Shown here one piece after another: positions 1 through 7,603 of a stretch of DNA of 20,922 bases. A program made the position numbers and the translations under genes. The stretch comes from an uncultured Tepidimonas sp. (GTDB lineage: Bacteria; Pseudomonadota; Gammaproteobacteria; Burkholderiales; Burkholderiaceae_C), in contig CALEDU010000180.1 of NCBI GenBank assembly GCA_937949455.1, forward strand, positions 1 through 20,922, in the 5' to 3' direction. Numbering within the stretch: the first letter of the stretch is position 1; each line of letters starts with the position of its first letter. Under the pieces are notes generated by a model, which ran no database searches, was not told the DNA's origin, and saw only the letters and a program-made list of their open reading frames with translations.

Positions 1-188
1 ATCAGCGCGGCACCGGCGGCCACGCCAGCGGGAAAAAACACCACGATGGCGTAATCAGGCGGAACCCGCAGCTGCAAGGCCAGCCAGCCACCTATCAAAT
101 AGGCCAGTGCAGTGACCAAGGCGCATCTCACCCCATGCAGCCCGTCGCGCATGGGGGCGATGTTGGCAGTGCTGACAACGACGTCCAT
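1..188 (-). CDS. MASE1-like membrane sensor protein, N-terminal fragment
   Basis: Only about 62 codons are in the window; the gene runs off the left edge on the minus strand. Read from the ATG at 188, the peptide has a short polar start, then a hydrophobic stretch (ALVTALAYLIGGWLALQL), a polar turn with VPPDYAIVVFFPAG, and a second hydrophobic stretch. A first helix, a loop with PP-x-Y-A, and a P-A-G at the head of the next helix is the pattern of the MASE1 integral membrane sensor domain, usually found at the N terminus of diguanylate cyclases, phosphodiesterases or histidine kinases. The output domain lies outside the window, so the class of signalling protein cannot be told. No good ribosome binding site precedes this ATG. 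The frame stays open upstream, with an in-frame GTG at 218, and an in-frame ATG at 152 is an alternative. The gene is divergent from the oxidoreductase gene. Confidence 0.5.
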   Translation of the reverse strand, partial: MDVVVSTANIAPMRDGLHGVRCALVTALAYLIGGWLALQLRVPPDYAIVVFFPAGVAAGAAL

Positions 189-511
189 GATGATTTTGAT
201 GTGGCCGCACTGTAGCACCGCGCACCGGACCTGCCGACCGCCGCGTTTGCCGGCGCTGTCGGCCGCGGGGCAGGATGGGCGGTCGCGGGCGGTTGGCGAT
301 CAGGGTTTACCCGCAAATGGCCCTGCGCCGAGGCTGGAAACCGTATGGCCCGCATATGCCAGCTCTACACTGCGGTCCATGCGCGGACGGGTGCGATGAA
401 CAGGTGCGGCAGCTGGCGATCCTGGTTGCACGCTCACCTCGGGCGTATTTGGCAGACCCGGCGTCCGCATGGGGGCTGATCGGCCCGTTGCATTCACAGG
501 AGACTTCTGCC
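189..511. other. Divergent intergenic region with weak promoter candidates
   Basis: These 323 bases separate the divergent MASE1-like fragment and the oxidoreductase gene. On the minus strand TCGGCA (237-232) and TACAGT (214-209) are 17 bp apart, each 4/6 to the sigma-70 consensus, and could serve the left gene. On the plus strand TACACT at 366-371 looks like a -10 box for the oxidoreductase gene but has no good -35 partner. An open frame continues upstream from the oxidoreductase start to 275, but its translation there resembles no protein I recognise and the ribosome binding site at 498-503 favours the start at 512. I see no RNA gene or repeat here. Confidence 0.35.
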
Positions 512-3500
512 ATGACCGCTCCCTTGCCCGAGCACGTCCGGCGCGCGCTGGAGTCCGTTTCGCTCGACGACAAATACGCCCTCGATCGCGGCCGCGCGTT
601 CATGAGTGGTGTGCAAGCGCTGGTGCGCCTGCCGATGCTTCAGCAGCAGCGCGACGCCCTGGCCGGCAAACGCACCGCCGGCTTCATCAGCGGCTACCGC
701 GGTTCACCCTTGGGGGGCTACGACCAGGCGCTGTGGAAGGCGCGCGAGCACCTCAAGGCCCACCATGTCGTCTTCCAGCCCGGCGTCAACGAAGAGCTGG
801 CTGCCACCGCTGTCTGGGGCACGCAGCAGTTGGGCTTCGCGCCGCCTGGCAGCGTCCAGTATGACGGCGTCTTTGGCCTGTGGTATGGCAAGGGACCTGG
901 GGTGGATCGCTGCAGCGACGTTTTCAAGCACGCCAACATGGCGGGCACCACGCCGTGGGGCGGCGTGATCGCGGTGGCCGGTGACGACCACGTGGCCAAG
1001 AGCTCCACCGCCGCGCACCAAAGCGACCACATCTTCAAGGCCTGCGGGTTGCCGGTGTTCTTCCCGGCCAATGTGCAAGAGATCCTGGATCTGGGCCTAC
1101 ACGCTTGGGCCATGAGCCGCTATGCCGGCGTGTGGACCGGCATGAAGACGATCCAGGAGATCGTCGAGTCCAGCGCCACGGTGGAGATCGACCCCGAGCG
1201 CGTGCGCATCGCGCTGCCGGACGACTTCGAGATGCCCCCGGGCGGCGTGCACATCCGCTGGCCCGACGCGCCGCTGGAGCAGGAGGCGCGGCTGATGGAC
1301 TTCAAGTGGTATGCGGCGCTGGCCTATGTGCGTGCCAACCGACTCAACCACAACGTCATCGAGGGGCCGCACGACCGCTACGGCCTCATTGCCAGCGGCA
1401 AGGCCTACAACGACCTGCGCCAGGCGCTGCACGACCTGGGGCTGGATGAGGCCACCTGCCGCCAGCTCGGCATCCGCGTGCACAAGGTGGCGGTGGTCTG
1501 GCCGCTGGAGGCACAGATCACGCGCGCGTTCGCGCAGGGTTTGCGCGAGATTTTGGTGGTGGAGGAAAAGCGCCAGGTCATCGAGTACCAGCTCAAGGAG
1601 GAGCTGTACAACTGGCGTGCCGATGTGCGCCCGGACGTGCTCGGCAAGTTCGACGAAATCGAAGGCGACCACTCCGGCGGCGAATGGTCGGTGCCCAACC
1701 CGAGCGCGCATACGCTGCTGCGCGCCAATGCCGATCTGACGCCCGCCGTCATCGCGCGTGCGCTGGCGCGGCGGCTGGCCAAGCGCGGCCTGTTGCCCGA
1801 GGGCAGCGACATCGCGGCACGGGTGCAGGCGCAGCTGGCCATCATCGAGGCGCGTGAACGCTCGCTGCAGACCATTCTGGTGCACACCGCCGATGCCCAG
1901 CGCGTGCCCTGGTTTTGTTCCGGCTGCCCGCACAACACCTCCACCCGGGTGCCGGAGGGCTCGCGTGCCATGGCTGGCATCGGCTGTCACTACATGGCGA
2001 TCTGGATGGATCGCAACACCCTTGCCTTTACGCAGATGGGCGGCGAGGGGGTGCCGTGGGTCGGGCAGCAGCCGTTCACGCGCGAAAAACACATCTTTGC
2101 CAACCTGGGTGATGGGACCTATTTTCACAGCGGGCTGCTGGCCATCCGTCAGGCCATCGCAGCAGGGGTGAACATCACCTACAAGATCCTCTACAACGAC
2201 GCTGTGGCGATGACCGGCGGCCAGCCGGTTGGCGAGCGGCCCGAGGGTCATTCGGTGCTGCAGATCGTGCACAGCCTGCGCAGCGAAGGGGTGCGCAAGC
2301 TTTTCATCGTCACCGACGAGCCGGACAAGTACGCCCGTGCCCAGCGCACCACCCTGGGGGGTGTGACACTGACGCTGCCGGCCGATGTGCCAGTGCTGCA
2401 CCGCAGCGAGCTGGACCAGGTGCAGCGCGAGTGCCGCGACACCGAAGGCGTGACCGCCATCATCTACGACCAGACCTGTGCCACCGAGAAGCGCCGCCGC
2501 CGCAAGCGTGGTCTGATGGTCGATCCGGACAAGCGGGCCGTGATCAACGAACGCGTGTGCGAGGGCTGCGGCGACTGTGGTGTGCAGAGCAACTGCTTGA
2601 GCGTGGAGCCGCTGGAGACCGAATTCGGGCGCAAGCGCACCATCAACCAGAGCACCTGCAACAAGGATTTTTCCTGCACCCAGGGGTTTTGCCCCAGCTT
2701 CGTGACGGTGGAAGGTGCCAAGCCGCGCAAGCCCGGCCGTGATGCCGCCGCGCCCGACCTCGAGGGCCTGCCGCCGCTGCCCGAGCCGTCCCTGCCCGAG
2801 CTGCAGGCCGGCACCGGCGCCTGGGGCATCGTCGTGGCGGGGGTGGGCGGCACGGGCGTCATCACCATCGGTCAGTTGCTCGGCGTGGCCGCGCATCTCG
2901 AAGGCAAGGGCATCGTCACCCAGGACGCCGCCGGGCTGGCGCAAAAGGGTGGCGCGACCTGGAGCCATGTGCTTATCGCTGCCTGCCAGGACGACATCCT
3001 GACCACGCGCGTGGGCACCGCCGCTGCCGACCTGATCTTGGCCTGCGATCCGATCGTTGCGGCCAGTCCGGAGACGCTGGCGCGCATGTGCGAAGGACGC
3101 ACCCATGTCGCCTTGAACGCCCAGGCGACCCCGACGGCTGCCTTCGTCAAGGACGGGGCTTGGCAGAACCCATCGGCGCGCTGTGTCGCGGCCATTACCG
3201 AGGCGGTGGGGGGCGTGGGCGTGGGCATCTTCGATGCCGAGGCGCTGGCGCTCAAGGCGCTGGGCGATACGCTCTATGTCAACCCCATCGTGCTGGGTTA
3301 TGCGTGGCAAAAGGGTTGGATCCCGCTGCGGCGCGAGTCCCTGCTGCGCGCCATCGAGCTCAACGGGGTGGCAGTAGGAGCCAACAAGGCGGCCTTCGAG
3401 TGGGGGCGACACGCCGCGCACGACGAAGCGGCGCTCAAGCGCTGGTTGCAGCCCGCGCAGGTGGTCGAGCTGCGGCCGCGGTCGACGCTGGAGCAGGTGA

Positions 3501-4156
3501 TTCGCGTGCGGGTGGAGCATTTGACCGCCTACCAGAACGCGGCCTACGCGCAGCGCTACGAGTCCCTGGTGCGCCGCGTGCAGGCGGCCGAGGCGGCGCT
3601 GGGCACGGGCTCGACCGCGCTGACCGAGGCCGTGGCCCGGCATCTGGCGCAGCTGATGGCCTACAAGGACGAGTACGAGGTGGCGCGCCTGTATACCGAT
3701 GGCGCTTTCCTGCAGCGCCTGCGCGAGCAGTTCGACGGTGACTTCACGCTGCGCTTCCATCTGGCACCGCCGCTGCTGGCCCGGCGCAACGACAAGGGGG
3801 AGCTCGTCAAGCGCGAATACGGGCCCTGGGTGATGGGGGCGTTTCGCGTGCTGGCTCGGCTCAAGGGCCTGCGCGGCACCCCCTTCGACCCCTTTGGCCA
3901 CACGCAGGAACGGCGCACCGAGCGGGCCTTGATCTGCGCGTACGAAGCCGCAGTCGAGGAGGTGTTGCGCGATCTGCGGGCAGACCGGCTGCCGCTGGCG
4001 TTGGAGATTGCCCGCTGGCCAGCGCGGGTCAAGGGCTTTGGTCATGTCAAGGAGCGCAACCTGCAGGCGGCCCGCCCGCTGTGGGACGAGCTGCTGCGGC
4101 GCTGGCGTGCGGGCGACGTCGTCGCCGCGCCGACAGCGGCCGCCCGCGCCGCCTGA
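512..4156 (+). CDS. Fused indolepyruvate (2-oxoacid):ferredoxin oxidoreductase
   Basis: A 1214-residue fusion of the IorA and IorB parts. The family oxidatively decarboxylates aryl-pyruvates or related 2-oxoacids to acyl-CoA, passing electrons to ferredoxin, in the cytoplasm. The N-terminal thiamine-diphosphate pyrimidine domain holds FISGYRGSPLGGYD (about residue 57) and a VNEELAATA segment with the likely catalytic Glu (about 93). The pyrophosphate domain has GIGCHYMA (about 490) and NLGDGTYFHSG (about 532). A Cys-rich iron-sulfur region, CEGCGDCG onward, lies at about 683-735. The gamma-like domain begins with GVGGTGVITIG (about 777), and a C-terminal region resembling DUF6537 follows. The start at 512 is chosen because AGGAGA lies at 498-503 and MTAPLPEHVRRALE is a typical beginning; longer upstream starts look spurious. 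The length is normal for betaproteobacterial fused forms. The true substrate is not shown by sequence. Confidence 0.92.
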   Translation: MTAPLPEHVRRALESVSLDDKYALDRGRAFMSGVQALVRLPMLQQQRDALAGKRTAGFISGYRGSPLGGYDQALWKAREHLKAHHVVFQPGVNEELAATAVWGTQQLGFAPPGSVQYDGVFGLWYGKGPGVDRCSDVFKHANMAGTTPWGGVIAVAGDDHVAKSSTAAHQSDHIFKACGLPVFFPANVQEILDLGLHAWAMSRYAGVWTGMKTIQEIVESSATVEIDPERVRIALPDDFEMPPGGVHIRWPDAPLEQEARLMDFKWYAALAYVRANRLNHNVIEGPHDRYGLIASGKAYNDLRQALHDLGLDEATCRQLGIRVHKVAVVWPLEAQITRAFAQGLREILVVEEKRQVIEYQLKEELYNWRADVRPDVLGKFDEIEGDHSGGEWSVPNPSAHTLLRANADLTPAVIARALARRLAKRGLLPEGSDIAARVQAQLAIIEARERSLQTILVHTADAQRVPWFCSGCPHNTSTRVPEGSRAMAGIGCHYMAIWMDRNTLAFTQMGGEGVPWVGQQPFTREKHIFANLGDGTYFHSGLLAIRQAIAAGVNITYKILYNDAVAMTGGQPVGERPEGHSVLQIVHSLRSEGVRKLFIVTDEPDKYARAQRTTLGGVTLTLPADVPVLHRSELDQVQRECRDTEGVTAIIYDQTCATEKRRRRKRGLMVDPDKRAVINERVCEGCGDCGVQSNCLSVEPLETEFGRKRTINQSTCNKDFSCTQGFCPSFVTVEGAKPRKPGRDAAAPDLEGLPPLPEPSLPELQAGTGAWGIVVAGVGGTGVITIGQLLGVAAHLEGKGIVTQDAAGLAQKGGATWSHVLIAACQDDILTTRVGTAAADLILACDPIVAASPETLARMCEGRTHVALNAQATPTAAFVKDGAWQNPSARCVAAITEAVGGVGVGIFDAEALALKALGDTLYVNPIVLGYAWQKGWIPLRRESLLRAIELNGVAVGANKAAFEWGRHAAHDEAALKRWLQPAQVVELRPRSTLEQVIRVRVEHLTAYQNAAYAQRYESLVRRVQAAEAALGTGSTALTEAVARHLAQLMAYKDEYEVARLYTDGAFLQRLREQFDGDFTLRFHLAPPLLARRNDKGELVKREYGPWVMGAFRVLARLKGLRGTPFDPFGHTQERRTERALICAYEAAVEEVLRDLRADRLPLALEIARWPARVKGFGHVKERNLQAARPLWDELLRRWRAGDVVAAPTAAARAA

Positions 4157-4344
4157 CCCAACGGGCGGACGTGCCATCCGACCGCGCGCCTGCCGGGTGA
4201 TCGAGCCGCCCTGTCGCCGTCCCGACGTGGCGCGCAGGCTGCGGGCTACAATGCACGTTTGCCATCGAGGATGGCCCGCGAATGCCTGCCGGTGCGGGCC
4301 TGCCCCGATGTCCTCCAACCCTTTGCACGCCAGAGGAATCCGAC
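4157..4344 (+). promoter_or_regulatory. Leader and candidate promoter of yajC-secD-secF
   Basis: These 188 bp lie between the oxidoreductase stop and the GTG start of yajC. TACAAT at 4247-4252, in the context GGCTACAATG, is a good -10 box. The position 17 bp upstream (GACGTG, 4224-4229) is a poor -35, so the promoter is a candidate only. Transcription would start near 4259, giving a leader of about 85 nt that opens with a perfect hairpin at 4261-4275 and ends with the ribosome binding site AGAGGA at 4332-4337. A weak stem (CCGCC/GGCGG, 4149-4168) spans the oxidoreductase stop codon; it lacks a T-tract and is doubtful as a terminator. Confidence 0.4.
4261..4275 (+). other. Hairpin at predicted 5' end of the yajC transcript
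   Basis: GCCATC and GATGGC form a perfect 6-bp inverted repeat around a GAG loop, about 9 bp after the TACAAT box. If transcription starts near 4259 the stem-loop would sit at the very 5' end of the mRNA, where such structures commonly protect transcripts from 5'-end-dependent decay. The base pairing is read directly; the function is inferred. Confidence 0.35.
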
Positions 4345-4665
4345 GTGTTCATCTCCAATGCCTACGCCCAGGCCGCCGCGGGCGGCGACACCACCTCTAC
4401 GCTCATGAGTCTGCTGCCGCTGCTGCTCATGTTTGCGGTGCTGTACTTCGTCATGATCCGGCCACAGATGAAGCGCCAAAAGGAGCACAAGGCCATGATC
4501 GATGCCCTGGCCAAGGGGGACGAAGTCGTCACCGCTGGTGGCCTGCTGGGCAAAGTCTCCAAGCTGGGTGAGTCCACCATCGGCATCGAATTGGCCGATG
4601 GGGTGGAAGTGCAGCTGCAGCGCACCGCCGTCGTGCAAGTGCTGCCCAAGGGCACTCTCAAGTAA
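4345..4665 (+). CDS. yajC: Preprotein translocase accessory subunit YajC
   Basis: A 106-residue inner-membrane protein of the SecDF-YajC complex, which assists the SecYEG translocon. The GTG start at 4345 is preferred because AGAGGA ends 7 bp upstream and the product then begins MFISNAYAQAA, the usual YajC N terminus. An in-frame ATG at 4282 would add 21 residues unlike any YajC and has no ribosome binding site. One transmembrane segment (about residues 20-38, LMSLLPLLLMFAVLYFVMI) is followed by the family mark IRPQMKRQKEH and the cytoplasmic core GDEVVTAGGLLGKV. It is the first gene of a yajC-secD-secF operon; secD starts 70 bp downstream. Confidence 0.95.
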   Translation: MFISNAYAQAAAGGDTTSTLMSLLPLLLMFAVLYFVMIRPQMKRQKEHKAMIDALAKGDEVVTAGGLLGKVSKLGESTIGIELADGVEVQLQRTAVVQVLPKGTLK

Positions 4666-4734
4666 CAGGGCGCGGCCGGTATTGCCGGCCCCAAGTCCAT
4701 TGGCGGTGCCGCGCGTGCCGCAAGGCGTTCGTTC

Positions 4735-6609
4735 ATGAACCGATATCCCTGGTGGAAATACGCGACCCTCGTGGTCGTGCTCCTCATCGCCACCCTGTAC
4801 ACCCTGCCCAACTTTTTTGGCGAGGCACCCGCCGTACAGATCTCATCGGCGCGCGCTGCGCAGCGTCTGGACGAAAGCATCGTGGCCCGCGTCGAACAGG
4901 CCCTTGCGGCGGCCAACCTGGGGGCGGAGGTGATCCAGTTCGACGGGCAGACCGTCAAGGCGCGTTTTGCTTCGACGGAGGCGCAGATCAAAGCCCGCGA
5001 CGCAATCGAGCGCGCCCTCAACCCCGATCCGGCCAATCCGTCGTATGTGGTGGCTCTCAACCTGTTGCCGCGCACCCCGGCCTGGCTGCAGAGCCTGGGT
5101 GCGCAGCCCATGTATTTGGGGTTGGATCTGCGCGGGGGGGTGCACTTCTTGTTGCAGGTGGACATGGCCGGTGCCGTGGACAAACGCGTCGAAGCCATGG
5201 CCGCCGATGTGCGCACCGCGCTGCGAGACAAGGGTATTCGCCACGGGGGCCTGCGCCGCGAGGGCCAGGTGGTGCTGCTGCGCCTGCGCGATGGGGCGAC
5301 GGCACGCGCTGCCAGCGACCTGATCGCGCGCGAATTTCCGGATCTGCAAGTGGTCGAACGCGACGAGGGGAGTGAGACGGTGCTTGCGCTGGCGCTGCGT
5401 CCCGAAGCGGCGCGCCGCATCCAGGAACAAGCGCTCAAGCAGAACATCTTGACGTTGCACAATCGCATCAACGAGTTGGGCGTGGCCGAGCCGGTGATTC
5501 AACAGCAGGGCTTGGACCGCATCGTCGTGCAGCTGCCCGGCGTACAGGATACCGCCAAGGCCAAGGATATCTTGGGCCGCACCGCGACGCTGGAAATCCG
5601 CATGGTGGACGAAAGCCCTGAGGGTTTGGCCGCTGAGCGCAACGCGGGGCCGGTGCCGTTTGGCTCCGAGCGCTATCTGGATCGCAACGGGGCGCCGGTC
5701 ATTGTCAAGCGCGAGGTGATCCTGACCGGCGAAAACCTGACCGATGCGCAAGCGGGCTTCGACAGCCAGACGCAGGAGCCGGTGGTCAACCTGACGCTGG
5801 ACGGCAAGGGCGCGCGGGTGTTTCGCGACGTCACGCGCGAGAACGTTGGCAAGCGCATGGCGATCCTGCTGTTCGAAAAGGGCAAGGGCGAGGTGGTCAC
5901 GGCGCCGGTCATCCGCACCGAGATCGGCGGTGGCCGCGTTCAGATCTCTGGCCGCATGACGACGCAAGAGGCCAACGACACCGCGCTGCTGCTGCGTGCC
6001 GGCTCGCTGGCTGCGCCGATGGAGATCATCGAGGAGCGCACCATCGGCCCGAGCTTGGGTGCCGACAACATCCGCATGGGCTTCAACAGCGTGGTCTGGG
6101 GCTTTGCGGTGGTGGTGGCCTTCATGTGCATTTACTACCGGTTGTTCGGGGTGTTCTCCAGCATTGCGCTGGCAGTCAACCTGATGTTGTTGGTGGCGGT
6201 GCTGTCCATGCTGCAGGCGACGCTGACACTGCCTGGCATTGCTGCCATCGCACTGACGCTGGGCATGGCGATCGATGCCAATGTGCTCATCAACGAACGG
6301 GTGCGCGAGGAGCTGCGCAACGGCTCTGCCCCACAGACGGCGATCCACAAGGGCTATGAGCACGCCTGGAACACGATTTTGGACTCCAACATCACCTCGT
6401 TGCTGGCCGGGCTGGCGTTGTTGACATTCGGCTCGGGGCCGGTGCGCGGCTTTGCCGTCGTGCATTGCATCGGCATCCTGACCAGCATGTTCTCGGCCGT
6501 GTTCTTCTCGCGTGGGCTGGTCAATCTGTGGTACGGGCGTCAAAAAAAGTTGCGCGCTATCTCGATTGGCATTCGCGTCGCACCTTCGGGCGCCGCCAAG
6601 GCCGACTGA
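4735..6609 (+). CDS. secD: Protein translocase subunit SecD
   Basis: A 624-residue inner-membrane protein. SecD with SecF uses the proton gradient to pull exported proteins out of the SecYEG channel on the periplasmic side. One N-terminal membrane helix (about residues 9-27) is followed by the large periplasmic region, which opens with YLGLDLRGGVHFLLQVD (about 125), the family signature. The C-terminal half carries five further helices (about 445-600) including AIDANVLINERVREEL, with the conserved Asp used in proton transfer. The length is normal for betaproteobacteria. The ATG at 4735 has only a weak AAGG about 9 bp upstream, so translation may depend on the operon context. secF follows after 18 bp. 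Confidence 0.96.
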   Translation: MNRYPWWKYATLVVVLLIATLYTLPNFFGEAPAVQISSARAAQRLDESIVARVEQALAAANLGAEVIQFDGQTVKARFASTEAQIKARDAIERALNPDPANPSYVVALNLLPRTPAWLQSLGAQPMYLGLDLRGGVHFLLQVDMAGAVDKRVEAMAADVRTALRDKGIRHGGLRREGQVVLLRLRDGATARAASDLIAREFPDLQVVERDEGSETVLALALRPEAARRIQEQALKQNILTLHNRINELGVAEPVIQQQGLDRIVVQLPGVQDTAKAKDILGRTATLEIRMVDESPEGLAAERNAGPVPFGSERYLDRNGAPVIVKREVILTGENLTDAQAGFDSQTQEPVVNLTLDGKGARVFRDVTRENVGKRMAILLFEKGKGEVVTAPVIRTEIGGGRVQISGRMTTQEANDTALLLRAGSLAAPMEIIEERTIGPSLGADNIRMGFNSVVWGFAVVVAFMCIYYRLFGVFSSIALAVNLMLLVAVLSMLQATLTLPGIAAIALTLGMAIDANVLINERVREELRNGSAPQTAIHKGYEHAWNTILDSNITSLLAGLALLTFGSGPVRGFAVVHCIGILTSMFSAVFFSRGLVNLWYGRQKKLRAISIGIRVAPSGAAKAD

Positions 6610-6627
6610 TCTGCCAGGAGAGCGACG

Positions 6628-7578
6628 ATGGAACTGTTTCGCATTCGCAAGGACATCCCGTTTACGCGCCACATGCTGGTGCTGAACCTGGTGTCTTTGG
6701 TGACCTTTTTGGCGGCGGTGTTCTTTTTGCTCACGCGCGGTCTGCACCTGTCGGTTGAATTCACCGGCGGCACCGTGGTCGAGGTGTCCTATGCGCAGCC
6801 GGCCGATTTGGGGCAAGTGCGGGCGGTCGTGGCGAGCCTGGGCTATGCCGATGTGCCGGTGCAGAATTTTGGCAGCTCGCGCGATGTCATGATGCGCTTG
6901 CCGCTGCGCGAGGGCTTGAATGCGGGCCAGCAAACCGAGCAACTGCTGGCGGCTCTGCGCGCCCAGGACCCGGCGGTGGAGCTGCGCCGCACCGAGTTCG
7001 TCGGACCCCAAGTCGGGCGCGAGCTGGTCGAGGATGGATTGCTGGCGCTGGCCTTTGTGATCGGCGGCATCATGATCTATTTGGCCATGCGCTTCGAGTG
7101 GAAGTATGCGGTGGCTGCCATCATTGCCAACCTGCATGATGTCGTGATCATCCTGGGGTTTTTCGCCTTCTTTCAATGGGAGTTTTCGCTGGCCGTGTTG
7201 GCGGCGGTGCTGGCCGTGCTGGGTTACTCGGTCAACGAGTCGGTGGTCATCTTCGACCGCATCCGCGAGACCTTCCGCCGCCAGCGCAAGATGACAGTGC
7301 GCGAAGTCATCGACCATGCGATCACCTCGACCATGAGCCGCACCATCATCACCCACGGCTCGACCGAGGCGATGGTACTGTCGATGCTGCTGTTTGGTGG
7401 GCCGACGCTGCATTATTTTGCGCTGGCGCTGACCATCGGCATCTTGTTCGGGATTTACTCGTCCGTGTTCGTGGCGGCGGGCATTGCCATGTGGCTGGGC
7501 ATCCGGCGCGAAGATCTGGTCAAGGCGACCAAGAAGGCGGGCGAGGGTGACGACCCGAATGCCGGCGCCGTGGTCTGA
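6628..7578 (+). CDS. secF: Protein translocase subunit SecF
   Basis: A 316-residue partner of SecD with the matching fold. It has one N-terminal helix (about residues 20-40), a periplasmic domain that begins with VEFTGGTVVEVSY (about 44), and five C-terminal helices (about 135-300) containing GYSVNESVVIFDRIRE and TSTMSRTIITHGST, both typical of SecF. AGGAGA at 6616-6621 is a strong ribosome binding site for the ATG at 6628. The gene closes the yajC-secD-secF operon and converges on dprA, with only 25 bp between the two stop codons. Confidence 0.96.
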   Translation: MELFRIRKDIPFTRHMLVLNLVSLVTFLAAVFFLLTRGLHLSVEFTGGTVVEVSYAQPADLGQVRAVVASLGYADVPVQNFGSSRDVMMRLPLREGLNAGQQTEQLLAALRAQDPAVELRRTEFVGPQVGRELVEDGLLALAFVIGGIMIYLAMRFEWKYAVAAIIANLHDVVIILGFFAFFQWEFSLAVLAAVLAVLGYSVNESVVIFDRIRETFRRQRKMTVREVIDHAITSTMSRTIITHGSTEAMVLSMLLFGGPTLHYFALALTIGILFGIYSSVFVAAGIAMWLGIRREDLVKATKKAGEGDDPNAGAVV

Positions 7579-7584
7579 GGCGAA

Positions 7585-7600
7585 GCGGGCACGTGCCTGC
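7585..7600. terminator. Palindromic hairpin between convergent secF and dprA
   Basis: GCGGGC-ACGT-GCCTGC gives a 6-bp stem with one G-U pair. Its core GGCACGTGCC (7588-7597) is a perfect 10-bp palindrome. It lies in the 25-bp gap between the two stop codons and could slow polymerase from either side. There is no T-tract on either strand, so an intrinsic terminator is not established. Confidence 0.25.
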
Positions 7601-7603
7601 GGC

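Noticed and set aside
1097..4318. A 1073-codon open frame on the minus strand, antisense to the oxidoreductase gene
   Set aside because: It is opposite a gene with intact family motifs, its translation is rich in His, Gln, Arg and Gly with no domain, and such frames are common opposite GC-rich genes.
4253..4344. A possible secretion-monitoring arrest peptide upstream of secDF, as known for SecM, VemP and ApdP
   Set aside because: The leader before yajC is only about 85 nt and has no frame with a ribosome binding site, a signal-like stretch and an arrest motif.
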